Assembly: GCA_016709675.1 (NCBI GenBank)
Contig: JADJMH010000001.1
Span: 682,001 to 746,000, forward strand
Reading direction: 5' to 3'
Length of the DNA: 64,000 bases
DNA from: Candidatus Accumulibacter proximus
GTDB lineage: Bacteria; Pseudomonadota; Gammaproteobacteria; Burkholderiales; Rhodocyclaceae
Shown here: positions 17,038-25,250 of the stretch, piece by piece
How the letters are laid out: the number at the start of each line of letters is the position of its first letter
Numbering within the stretch: the first letter of the stretch is position 1
The notes under the pieces: generated by a model
Told to the model about the DNA's origin: nothing
Database searches by the model: none
Seen by the model: only the letters and a program-made list of their open reading frames with translations
Translations under genes and position numbers: made by a program

Positions 17038-19170
17038 TCAGTGCATGTCGAAGGATGTGGACGGCGCCTTGAGGAGGCCTGTAGAAGCTCGACGATTGAG
17101 GAATAGAGCACAGCATAGCAACAGGTAGAACAGGAAAGCAGACCGCGGCATGTCCAGCAGACTCGAGAACACTCCGACGACAAGGCAGGCAAGCAGTGCC
17201 GAGAGCAGATAAGGTGCGAGGACGCGAGCGCTTCCGGGACCCCGCAGCAGATTGGCGAAAGCCATTGCCAGGAGCGCCAGCAGTAGAGAAAGTCCGACGA
17301 CTCCCTGATCAATCAGTACCTCAAGGAAGAGACTATCGATGTGCCAGGACAGGAAGTCATGGCGACTGGAAAAGAACCACTGCGACATGCCTTCGGAAAA
17401 GCCCCCGTTAGCCAACAGTTGCCCGCCCCTCGCATCGACAACGCTCAGGTTGTCGACATCGATGAAGGCCGCCGGCCCCAGCGAGCGCAAGTCAAAGAAT
17501 CCGAGCACGGGTACCGGCCATCCCCCGGACAATCCCTCTTGCCCAATGAGTGACAACGACACATGGCGCCATCCCTCGCTCCCAGCCAACTTGATCACGG
17601 CAGGCTGCGTACACGACGCAGCATAAAGCAGATGTTTATGGCACAAGCCGACGCTCAGCATCGCCGGCTGCACCGTCCGCACGTCCAGGGCCACTGTATA
17701 AGTACCGAGGAAAGGTGCAGGCACACGCTGCAACAGCTCGAATGCCCCGCCAGGCCGCAAACCTTGCCGAGGACCGAGGACGCGCAAATGGGTCGCGTTG
17801 CCTTCCTCGACGAGACGCAGGCGACCAGGCATCTGGCGCCGTGGTACAGCCTGCGAATAGTTTGCCGGGAAACGTCCGAGGCCCCGTCCGAACAGAAACT
17901 CCGACGGGCCGCGCAACAGGCTCAGGCCCTCCCGCCAGTGCTGCAGGCGCCCACCCAGATCGCGCTCGCCAGCCGAGAGCCTGCTGCCCATGAAGTCTCC
18001 GGTTCCCAGAACGGCGAGGACCTCGATGAGTAGAACGACCCCCAACACCCGGTTTCCGCACACCCGCCAGGGCTCCGCCGCCAGTGTCACGAGTGCAGGT
18101 CCCCGCTCCATCGCAGAGACCCGGCGCCGCCGCCAAGGCGCTGCCAGCAGCCAGGCGAGCACCATCAGCGAAATTGCAATAGCCAGATAGACACCACGCG
18201 AAAAGGTTGTCAGACAAGCGTACGTGGCAATCACCGCCAGCGATGCAGCGAGCGCCCAGAGCCATTGGAAGCGCGCCTGGACCACCGCGTAAACGGCAAA
18301 AGGGGCAGCCAGGGCCAGAAAGCCATCGAGCCCTGCGCCACCCACATGCATTTCCCAGAACAGCGCCGTGCTGCGATAGTGCGTGGAAAAATCCAGCAAT
18401 CCCGGAAACCCAGCGCGTTCCCAGAGGACCGACAGAGCCACGCAGCCCAGCCCTGTTGCCACGCCGGCTGCGAGGCTTCGCTCGGCAAGCCGCGGCCGGC
18501 GCGCCAATAGGCTGGCCAGCGACGGCAGGAGCAAGAGAACCAACAGGAAACTCTTGGCAACACGCAGGCTGTTCAGCGGCTCTTCATAACCCTGAAACCA
18601 CCCCAGGGGAAAGCCACCCGCATCGGCAAGACCACGGACCATGGCAGACAGATACGATACCGTCAGCAGGCCCAGCCCAATCCACGCCAAGCGGACCCGC
18701 CCTGCGCACAAGAGCCACCCCAAGGCACGACGGCTATCCTCTTGCGGCTGCTTGCCGGAAGCATCCGCTGCCATGACTGCACGGTCGCTGACCACATCCG
18801 GCCGGTAGCCACGCGGGCCGACCGACGGGCTCGCCAGGCACTGCGGCTGAGCGGGCTCTCCGGCGATGGTACGCGGTCGCTGTGCTCGCCAGCATCGACT
18901 GGTCGCCATTTGCGCCTGGCAGCCTGCCGCCGCACCAAGCGCGAGCAGATCAAACTCCTCGATACCGATCCAGCCGGTCCAGGCGGAGAACCCGGCCACC
19001 GGCAGCAGCGCGGGTAGAGCGAACAGCCAGAGGGCCGGACACAGCCACACCGCGATGCACCAAACGACAAAAACTGGCGTCAACCATGCTGCCCAGAGCG
19101 GATGATGTAGCGCAATGAAAGTACCGAACAGAACCGCGAGGATAGCCAACGCACCGCATAACCCCGTCAC
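17038..19170 (-). CDS. O-antigen ligase-like (Wzy/WaaL family) membrane protein with inserted extracytoplasmic domain
   Basis: About 710 residues from the GTG at 19170, which has GGGAGG five to six bases upstream; TTG and GTG starts up to 19206 are also in frame. Many membrane helices lie on both sides of a large soluble segment. The signature region is SRLSAGERDLGGRLQHWREGL followed by LFGRGLGRFPANYS, as in Wzy_C/O-antigen ligase proteins. Then comes an unusual block of about 150 residues (roughly 17370-17830). It is beta-rich, includes FLGTYTVALDVRT, WRHVSLSLIG and LLANGGFSEGMSQWFFSS, and precedes the periplasmic motif HIDSLFLEVLIDQG and the last helices. It should polymerise or ligate the exopolysaccharide. 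Confidence 0.85.
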   Translation of the reverse strand: MTGLCGALAILAVLFGTFIALHHPLWAAWLTPVFVVWCIAVWLCPALWLFALPALLPVAGFSAWTGWIGIEEFDLLALGAAAGCQAQMATSRCWRAQRPRTIAGEPAQPQCLASPSVGPRGYRPDVVSDRAVMAADASGKQPQEDSRRALGWLLCAGRVRLAWIGLGLLTVSYLSAMVRGLADAGGFPLGWFQGYEEPLNSLRVAKSFLLVLLLLPSLASLLARRPRLAERSLAAGVATGLGCVALSVLWERAGFPGLLDFSTHYRSTALFWEMHVGGAGLDGFLALAAPFAVYAVVQARFQWLWALAASLAVIATYACLTTFSRGVYLAIAISLMVLAWLLAAPWRRRRVSAMERGPALVTLAAEPWRVCGNRVLGVVLLIEVLAVLGTGDFMGSRLSAGERDLGGRLQHWREGLSLLRGPSEFLFGRGLGRFPANYSQAVPRRQMPGRLRLVEEGNATHLRVLGPRQGLRPGGAFELLQRVPAPFLGTYTVALDVRTVQPAMLSVGLCHKHLLYAASCTQPAVIKLAGSEGWRHVSLSLIGQEGLSGGWPVPVLGFFDLRSLGPAAFIDVDNLSVVDARGGQLLANGGFSEGMSQWFFSSRHDFLSWHIDSLFLEVLIDQGVVGLSLLLALLAMAFANLLRGPGSARVLAPYLLSALLACLVVGVFSSLLDMPRSAFLFYLLLCCALFLNRRASTGLLKAPSTSFDMH

Positions 19171-19641
19171 GACCACCTCCCACAACGGCCTCCCTTCTGC
19201 CACCAACTCGCATCCCCCGACCTGACTTGTGCCCGTACTTGCGCCCGCGCGGTGCTCCTGGAAACCATCTGCCGACGCGATGCCGGCCCCCTTTCAGCGC
19301 ACAGGATGCCAACCTCGGCAACCCTCGCGCCCGCCATCACCGTAATGGCTATCAGTCCCGCCCAATGGCGCTGGATTCTGTCGGTCGTGCCCGATTCTGT
19401 CAATCAACCGGCATCTCGCTGGCTGGCCAACGCTTGCCAGGCAGCCAGGTTTCAGTAGCGTGCTCTGCCAGACCCACGCCAAGCAACGTCGGTCGCTGCC
19501 AGGTCCGGCAGCAGTCACTTGCCAGGCACACCGTTATGGCGTCTAATCACTGCGCAACCATGCCTTGACGATCTGCGCTTGCGAGCACTCTGCCCGCCCC
19601 CTGGCAGCACCGTCACGCGCTGGCGGACGCAGGAACGGGAA

Positions 19642-19746
19642 ATGTTTTCGCTCGAATGGTGGCACTGGATCGTACTCGGACTAGCTCTGACGATGGCCGA
19701 AATGGACATCCCGGGCAAACGCCTCCCCTACGGAGAGCTTCAATGA
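19642..19746 (+). CDS. Tiny membrane protein resembling the N-terminus of NfeD
   Basis: A 34-residue ORF with a possible Shine-Dalgarno (AGGAACGGG) and one hydrophobic helix, FSLEWWHWIVLGLALTMAEMDIPG. The Trp-Trp-His-Trp start and Leu-Ala-Glu after the helix resemble the first helix of NfeD-type proteins, but the rest is missing. Its stop overlaps the next ORF's start (ATGA). It may be a truncated relic or a genuine small protein. The 435 bases before it (19207-19641) show no gene. Confidence 0.4.
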   Translation: MFSLEWWHWIVLGLALTMAEMDIPGKRLPYGELQ

Positions 19747-19886
19747 ACGCAGGCTGGATCGTTTTTGGCATCTGTATCGTTTTCGTCCTCGCAGCCGCAA
19801 TTCCCCTGCTCAGAGATCGCGGTGCCGGCAGGAACCCGCCCGTGCCGCGCAAGGAGACGCTGCACGACTGGCGAAACCACGAGTAG
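19743..19886 (+). CDS. Small single-span membrane protein, hypothetical
   Basis: A 47-residue ORF starting with ATG after GGAGAGCTTCA. It has one helix (about 4-22, WIVFGICIVFVLAAAIPLL) and a charged Arg/Lys-rich cytoplasmic tail ending Trp-Arg-Asn-His-Glu. It is coupled to the upstream 34-residue ORF by an ATGA overlap. No known family is recognised. Confidence 0.45.
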   Translation: MNAGWIVFGICIVFVLAAAIPLLRDRGAGRNPPVPRKETLHDWRNHE

Positions 19887-19958
19887 CCCGGCAGTCCCCG
19901 ACGGACGGACATCACCCGCCGTGCCCCCGACTTCTCGGCTGACCTGCGACACTGCGCC

Positions 19959-20240
19959 TCAAGTGGGAAAGGCCGACTTGAGCGTCTCCCGGATCTCGGC
20001 CAGAATGCCCTCGTGACCGCTATGCTGCTGCTCTGTCATCGACGGGAAAGCAGGCCAGCCATGGTCGAACCACTCCAGACCGGCAAATTGGCAAGAACCG
20101 GTGATTCGTCCATCTTCCTTCTCCCCTGTCAGAAAACTGCCAAGGTAACAGACGTACCGGAGATCACTCCAGGGCCTTGCTCGCGCACACCCCGCACAAC
20201 ACGTCGATTGCTCTGCGCGAGCGTCGTCAGGCCCGGCCAA
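19959..20240 (-). CDS. Doubtful short ORF, hypothetical
   Basis: A 93-residue frame with a TTG start and no clear ribosome binding site. The C-terminal two thirds (from YLGSFLTGEKEDG to RETLKSAFPT) have protein-like composition and acceptable codon use, while the N-terminal third is Cys/Arg-rich and looks spurious. It fills the otherwise empty 420 bp before the patatin-like gene. No family recognised. Confidence 0.25.
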   Translation of the reverse strand: MAGPDDARAEQSTCCAGCARARPWSDLRYVCYLGSFLTGEKEDGRITGSCQFAGLEWFDHGWPAFPSMTEQQHSGHEGILAEIRETLKSAFPT

Positions 20241-20305
20241 TATGTGGCAAACTCGCTCTCGCTGCTGGCGCGTGCCGGCACCTGATCAGCGTAAGGAGAG
20301 AGGGA

Positions 20306-21283
20306 ATGACCATGACCAGATACGGTTTCGTCGCCTCGGGCGGCGGCTATCGAAGCTTCTACACCGAAGGCGCGCTGGTCTGGCTGAAGCGAAACAACGT
20401 GCCTTTGGTGCACATCGCCTCGACCAGTTCCGGCAACAACATTGTCGTCGACTTTCTGCTCTGGGACTGGCAGAGCGAGGAGTTGCCGCCGGTCCTAAGC
20501 CAAACGCTCAGGCTCAACGTGACCGACATTGTTCATGTCTTCTCCAACTTTCTCGGTTTGCGTCCGCCGTTGCTCCCGACCGGCACGCATCTATTCACCG
20601 TTGACAAGGACAGCTGCCGCAAGTCGCTCCTGCTCGATGACCCGCGACGCCGCCAGTTGCTGGCCGAGCACCTAAAGACCTTGCGTTGGGATATTCGCGC
20701 CACCAACCTGAGCCAGCGACAGGGGCGTTTCTTCAACGTAAACGAGATTCTGGGCAGCATCGACGACGCCAGTCTCGACGCATTCATGAACGCCTTCCTT
20801 GCCGGCATCACCACCATCCCCTATTTCAAGGCGATCATCATCGATGGCGACTATTACATCGAGGGCGGCTATCTCGACAACACGCCGCTGCGCACCCTGT
20901 TCGAAGATGATGAGGTGGACGAGATCATCGCCGTCGACTTCACCGACTACGACTATCACCGCGAACTTGACAAGCTCTACCACGCCAAGTCGTTCACCCT
21001 GCCGATCAACAGTATCGATACCCACCTTCTCGTCAGCGACATGCAACTCACGCTGCCCAACACCCGCATCTTCACGCAAGCGACCCTGATCAACGAAATG
21101 CTCAAGACGATGGGCAAACAGAGCGCCGAGGTTGGCGGCAAGCGCTATTACGCCAAGCCGCTGCACGTGCTGCGACCCAAGGATCTCGAGAGTATGACGA
21201 TCTCACTCAAGGACAGCAGCAACCAGAAGCGTTACTTCGAGCTTGGCCAACAGGAAGCAGCGGCGATGTTCCAGAGTTCCTGA
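20306..21283 (+). CDS. Patatin-like phospholipase family protein, atypical catalytic residues
   Basis: A 325-residue protein with start ATG at 20306 behind GGAGAGAGG. The glycine-rich oxyanion loop is near the N-terminus (SGGGYRSFYTEGAL, about 11-23). The nucleophile elbow is AS-TSSG with Ser41, so the first Gly of GxSxG is Ser. The usual Asp-Gly-Gly of the dyad is Glu186-Gly-Gly (YYIEGGYLDNTPL). The fold family fits, including the DEIIAVDF strand, but lipase activity is uncertain because both motifs deviate. It has no signal peptide and is probably cytoplasmic. It is convergent with the phosphoethanolamine transferase gene, with only 25 bp between. Confidence 0.75.
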   Translation: MTMTRYGFVASGGGYRSFYTEGALVWLKRNNVPLVHIASTSSGNNIVVDFLLWDWQSEELPPVLSQTLRLNVTDIVHVFSNFLGLRPPLLPTGTHLFTVDKDSCRKSLLLDDPRRRQLLAEHLKTLRWDIRATNLSQRQGRFFNVNEILGSIDDASLDAFMNAFLAGITTIPYFKAIIIDGDYYIEGGYLDNTPLRTLFEDDEVDEIIAVDFTDYDYHRELDKLYHAKSFTLPINSIDTHLLVSDMQLTLPNTRIFTQATLINEMLKTMGKQSAEVGGKRYYAKPLHVLRPKDLESMTISLKDSSNQKRYFELGQQEAAAMFQSS

Positions 21284-21308
21284 CCAAGGCGACCGGTAGC
21301 GTGTCGCG

Positions 21309-23006
21309 TCACAGCACCGCTACTGCACCACCACGGCAACTGCTCAGCAGGTCCCAATCCTGCTCGTACAGGGTCGTACGCACATCGAGCAAGGCAAGCA
21401 GCGTGTGGAACAGATGGTCGTGGCTCGCCGGCTTCGCGGCGCGGCGCTGCACACAGTCAACATCGATCGCCCCGGTCTGGCGAAAGCCCTCCGAGAACCA
21501 CATCAGCATCGGTACGCTCTTCTGTTCCGCCGGGGCAATCGCATACGGCATGCCGTGCAGGAACAGGTTGTTCTCGCCCAGTGACTCGCCGTGGTCGGAA
21601 ACATAGACGACTGCCGAGTCCACCTTGTCGGCCTGCGCCTGCAGCTTGGCGATCAGAGTCGCCAGAATATGGTCCGTATACAGCAGCGCATTGTCGAATG
21701 CGTTGACGATCTGTTCGCGGGAGCAGCGGTTCAGATCGTCGTCTTCGCACGCCGGCTGGAAACGCGAGAAGGCTGGCGGATAGCGGCGATAGTATGACGG
21801 GCCGTGGTTACCGAGCTCGTGGAGCACCAACAACTGGGTGCCGCTGGCGCCGGCGAGCCGCTCGTCAAGGCCGTGCAGGAGCCCCGCGTCGAAGCAGTGC
21901 CCGCCGACGCAGAGCCCCGGCGGGTTGAGTGACGCGACCGAGTCGTTGGCCAGACCCTCACAAACCCCCTTGCAGCCCGATTGGTTGTCGCGCCAATGCA
22001 CGCCCACGCCAGCGTGCGCCAGCACATGCAGCAGGGACTCGCTCCCACTGATCCGCGCTTCGTCATAATCGCGCCGTCCGACCGGAGCAAACATGCACGG
22101 AACCGACACCTCGGTGTTGGTGCCGCAGCTTGTAACCTGCGCGAAATTGATCACGGGCAACTGGGCGAGTTCGGGCGTCGTCTGCCGCGCGTAGCCGTTC
22201 AGTCCCCAGTTGGCCGCACGAGCCGTCTCGCCGACCACCAGCACGACGACCATCGGCTTGCGGCGTGTGGCCCAGCCCGGCCCGGGCGTGGCGTCCAGCC
22301 CGATCGCCCGGCGCGGCGCTGCCGCACCGCGGGCATCAGCCGCCGTCACACTGGCCAGCGACCACAGGTAGTTGGCCGGCGTGATCAGATAGCGCACCTC
22401 CTTGTGGTTCCGCATCAATGACGAAAACGGCTTGAAGACCACCATCAGCGCCGCCGCCGCTGCCGCAGCCGCCAGCAGCAGCAGCCCCAAGCGAATTCCC
22501 GTTGCGCGCAGCCGCGGTCGCTGGACGATCTCCACCCGCCACAGCAACATCAACGGCAACACCGCGTAAACCAGCAATTGCGGCAGCAGACCCCAGGAGA
22601 GCAACTCGCGCGCCTCTGCCACGTCGGTCCGGATGGCATTGCGCAGCATCGACGGGTCCAGGTAGACACCGTAGGCTTGCATGAAATGCGAGGCAATGGC
22701 AGTGGTCACGATCAGCAGCGTCAGCAGCGGCTTGACCGTCCAGCGGTTGGCGACCAGCGCCAGCAGGAAGAAATGCACCGCCACCAAGAGGACGCCCAGG
22801 GCGAGCACAAAACTCCATGTCTGGACGTCGGACAAGGCGCGTTCCTTTAGCGCCGCACCAAAAAAAGCCCGGTTGGCCGTCAGTACCCAGAAGACGCTTG
22901 CCACCAACAACAACTGCTCGACGGTCGCGGGCACAGTGAAGCGCTCGCGGCAAGTGGATGCATCGCTGCCCGGCAGCAAGTAGGACACGGAGAGAGGCGT
23001 GATCAT
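21309..23006 (-). CDS. eptA: Lipid A phosphoethanolamine transferase (EptA-like)
   Basis: A 565-residue inner-membrane enzyme with five N-terminal helices (about 30-205) and a periplasmic sulfatase-fold domain. The metal and nucleophile motifs are VLVVGETARAANWGLNGY and TSCGTNTEVSVPCMF, the latter holding the catalytic Thr. The remaining ligands are in YVSDHGESLGENNLFLHGMPY. The usual GSHGP is GNHGP here. Several Cys residues (CKGVCEGL, CVGGHC, CEDDDLNRC) fit the disulfide-rich EptA ectodomain. It adds phosphoethanolamine to lipid A, lowering the negative charge. It is divergent from a response regulator/kinase pair, the arrangement seen for PmrAB-controlled eptA. Confidence 0.92.
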   Translation of the reverse strand: MITPLSVSYLLPGSDASTCRERFTVPATVEQLLLVASVFWVLTANRAFFGAALKERALSDVQTWSFVLALGVLLVAVHFFLLALVANRWTVKPLLTLLIVTTAIASHFMQAYGVYLDPSMLRNAIRTDVAEARELLSWGLLPQLLVYAVLPLMLLWRVEIVQRPRLRATGIRLGLLLLAAAAAAAALMVVFKPFSSLMRNHKEVRYLITPANYLWSLASVTAADARGAAAPRRAIGLDATPGPGWATRRKPMVVVLVVGETARAANWGLNGYARQTTPELAQLPVINFAQVTSCGTNTEVSVPCMFAPVGRRDYDEARISGSESLLHVLAHAGVGVHWRDNQSGCKGVCEGLANDSVASLNPPGLCVGGHCFDAGLLHGLDERLAGASGTQLLVLHELGNHGPSYYRRYPPAFSRFQPACEDDDLNRCSREQIVNAFDNALLYTDHILATLIAKLQAQADKVDSAVVYVSDHGESLGENNLFLHGMPYAIAPAEQKSVPMLMWFSEGFRQTGAIDVDCVQRRAAKPASHDHLFHTLLALLDVRTTLYEQDWDLLSSCRGGAVAVL

Positions 23007-23130
23007 GGAAACGATTCTGCACCGACAGGCTGAAGCCGGCCTTAAGCAGCCTGGCTGCTCACGGCCTTGACCGAGCGGCGAAGCCTGGCATCGGGGATGC
23101 TCAATCTTCGGTACAATCGGCAGCCTTTCG

Positions 23131-23147
23131 CTGTCAAGGACCTGTCA
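23131..23147 (+). promoter_or_regulatory. Direct repeat CTGTCA-N5-CTGTCA, possible response-regulator box
   Basis: Two CTGTCA hexamers start 11 bp apart (one helical turn), directly before the response regulator gene and in the divergent spacer with eptA. OmpR-family regulators bind such tandem half-sites. Function is inferred. Confidence 0.35.
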
Positions 23148-23155
23148 GACAACCC

Positions 23156-23815
23156 ATGCGACTGCTGCTGATCGAAGACGATGAGATCCTCGGTGAGGGA
23201 CTGCGTGACTATTTGAGCGCCGATGAGCACCGCGTGGACTGGTGCCGCAGCCTGCGAGAGGTTGCAGGCTACTGCGGCGAGCCGTATGACGCGCTGCTAG
23301 TCGACTGGCAATTGCCCGACGGCTCCGGCCTCGACTGGCTGCGCCACCGGCGCTGTGGGGGCGACAGCACCCCGGCACTGATGCTTACGGCGCGCGACCT
23401 GCTCACCGACCGCATCTGCGGCCTGGACAGCGGGGCCGATGACTACCTGGTCAAGCCTTTTGCTCCCGAAGAGTTGACGGCCCGGCTGCGAGCCGTCTGC
23501 CGGCGCAGCGCCGGCAACACCGGCCCCCGGCTGCGCGTCGGTCAGGTCGAGATCGACTTGGCCGCACGCAGTGCTTATCTGGCGGGGCAGCGCGTCGAGT
23601 TGACGGCGCGGGAGTGGGCGATACTCGAGGCGCTGCTGCTACGGGCTGGCCGCATTGTCACCAAGCCTGACCTCGAACGACTGGTCCTCGGCTTCGACGC
23701 CGAATGGGCAAGCAACGCCGTCGAGGTCCATGTCGCGGGCCTGCGGCGCAAGCTCGGCCGTGAGATCGTGGAAACGATACGCGGGCTCGGCTACCGAATC
23801 GGTGGTCAGCCGTGA
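23156..23815 (+). CDS. OmpR-family response regulator (PmrA/QseB type)
   Basis: A 219-residue protein. The receiver domain has the acidic pair in LLIEDDEILGEGL, phospho-acceptor Asp50 (LLVDWQLPDGSG) and the Lys in YLVKPFAPEELTARL. A C-terminal winged helix follows (LTAREWAILEALLLRAGRIVTK, then VEVHVAGLRRKLG and IRGLGYRIG). It overlaps the kinase start by 4 bp (GTGA). Divergence from eptA suggests it controls lipid A modification, as PmrA does. Confidence 0.93.
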   Translation: MRLLLIEDDEILGEGLRDYLSADEHRVDWCRSLREVAGYCGEPYDALLVDWQLPDGSGLDWLRHRRCGGDSTPALMLTARDLLTDRICGLDSGADDYLVKPFAPEELTARLRAVCRRSAGNTGPRLRVGQVEIDLAARSAYLAGQRVELTAREWAILEALLLRAGRIVTKPDLERLVLGFDAEWASNAVEVHVAGLRRKLGREIVETIRGLGYRIGGQP

Positions 23816-25101
23816 GCAAGAGCTTGCCGTCAATCCGGACGCGCCTGGCGCAAGCGCTGGTCGGCTGGTCGCTACTGTGGACTGTGGCGGTGTCGATGGC
23901 GGTCTGGCTGGCCGTGCAGAACGAAGTAGACGAACTGCTCGACGATACCCTGCAGGCGGCGGCGGAGGTACTGAGCGGGCCACTTTCGAACAACCCCCAG
24001 GCCGAATCTCTTCCGGCTGACCATGACGCGGGGAGCGAACACCCTCCACCCTTGCCAAGCGGCCGGTTCGCCTGGCAAGTGGTGCGCTACGCCGCCAACA
24101 GCAGAGCAGAGGTCTTGATGCGGTCGCCGGCGGCGCCGACGAGCGCGCTGCGCGACAGCCCGTCTCCCGCCTTTGGCGATGCCCCCGGTTGGCGCGTTTT
24201 CGGTATGTCCCTGGCCGATGGCAGACATTGGCTCTACGTTGCGCAGAGTCACGAAGAGCGCCACGAAGCACAGCTTGAGGTCGCTTTCAGCGCGGCCCTC
24301 GCGACTCTGGCCGTCGCCCTGCTCGCCCACCTGTGGCTGCGCGCCCGCGTGCGCCACGAGTTGTTGCCCTTGCAGCGCCTCGCGCAGCACCTCCGTGCGC
24401 ACGATCCGGCAAGCACCGGCGCGACGCTCGGGAAGGCCGAGCGTCAGGAGCTGCAGCCGGTGCACGCGGCGATCGACGCACTCGCCGAACGCCTCGCCCG
24501 CCGTCTGGCCCAGGAGCGTGCCTTCACGTCGCACGCAGCACACGCGCTACGTACGCCGCTGGCAGGGATTGACGCGCAGCTCGCAGTGGCATTGCGCGAA
24601 TGCCCGCCTGCATTGCAGCCACGCCTGCAGCGTGTACGCACCGCCGCTGGCCGCCTGCAGCGCGTCGTGGCGGCACTGCTGACGCTGTTTCGCAGCGGCG
24701 CCGAGTTGCAGCGCCAACCTCTCGATGTCGCGGCACTGATCTCCCGCCTGCCAGTCGAAGGACTGACGATTGAGGTGCAGGTGCCACAGGCACTCAGCGC
24801 CGACGCCGACCTGTTGGCAGCGGCGCTGCTCAATCTGTTCGACAACTCGCTGCGCAATAGCGCCACCCAAGTGACGGTTTCTACTCCCACCGCAACCACG
24901 CTACGATTGGATGACAACGGTCCAGGCGTCAGCGCCGGGCGACGAAGCGAACTGCAGAGGGCGCTCGCCGCCCAGGCCTACGAGGGCAGCACTGGACTGG
25001 GCCTGATGCTCGCTGATCTGATCGCACGTGCGCACGGCGGCGTAGTGCTCATTCCCGACGTGAGCCGGGGCTTCGCCGTCGAATTGCGACTCGGCTACTG
25101 A
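23812..25101 (+). CDS. Two-component sensor histidine kinase (PmrB/QseC type) with altered H-box
   Basis: A 429-residue protein from the GTG at 23812. One helix at about 13-36, a periplasmic domain to about 155, a second helix (about 158-178), a HAMP-like linker, and the kinase core. The H-box reads FTSHAAHALRTPLAGI: the phospho-acceptor His is present, but the conserved Glu after it is Ala. The N-box (LNLFDNSLRNSA), G1 (DDNGPGVS) and G2 (STGLGLML) are present. The altered residue normally takes part in phosphotransfer and phosphatase chemistry, so activity may be biased. Partner: the response regulator immediately upstream. Confidence 0.9.
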   Translation: MSKSLPSIRTRLAQALVGWSLLWTVAVSMAVWLAVQNEVDELLDDTLQAAAEVLSGPLSNNPQAESLPADHDAGSEHPPPLPSGRFAWQVVRYAANSRAEVLMRSPAAPTSALRDSPSPAFGDAPGWRVFGMSLADGRHWLYVAQSHEERHEAQLEVAFSAALATLAVALLAHLWLRARVRHELLPLQRLAQHLRAHDPASTGATLGKAERQELQPVHAAIDALAERLARRLAQERAFTSHAAHALRTPLAGIDAQLAVALRECPPALQPRLQRVRTAAGRLQRVVAALLTLFRSGAELQRQPLDVAALISRLPVEGLTIEVQVPQALSADADLLAAALLNLFDNSLRNSATQVTVSTPTATTLRLDDNGPGVSAGRRSELQRALAAQAYEGSTGLGLMLADLIARAHGGVVLIPDVSRGFAVELRLGY

Positions 25102-25250
25102 GGATATTGAATCGTGCGCGACCTGCCTTACGGCACAGCCACCGAAATCCTGCCCGAAAACTTCCTGAGACCAAGGGGCATCAGCCAATAGCGGCTGGCA
25201 AAGGAAACTGGCATTCCGCAACGGCGCATCGGAGAGACCGCTGCTGACCG

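Noticed and set aside
8996..19170. PEP-CTERM substrate protein or exosortase gene in the Prs locus
   Set aside because: No ORF with a Val-Pro-Glu-Pro motif, helix and Arg tail, and none with the exosortase Cys/Arg/His pattern, could be found here.
23041..23046. CTTAAG as a PmrA box upstream of eptA
   Set aside because: Only one half-site is present; no second CTTAAG at the required spacing.
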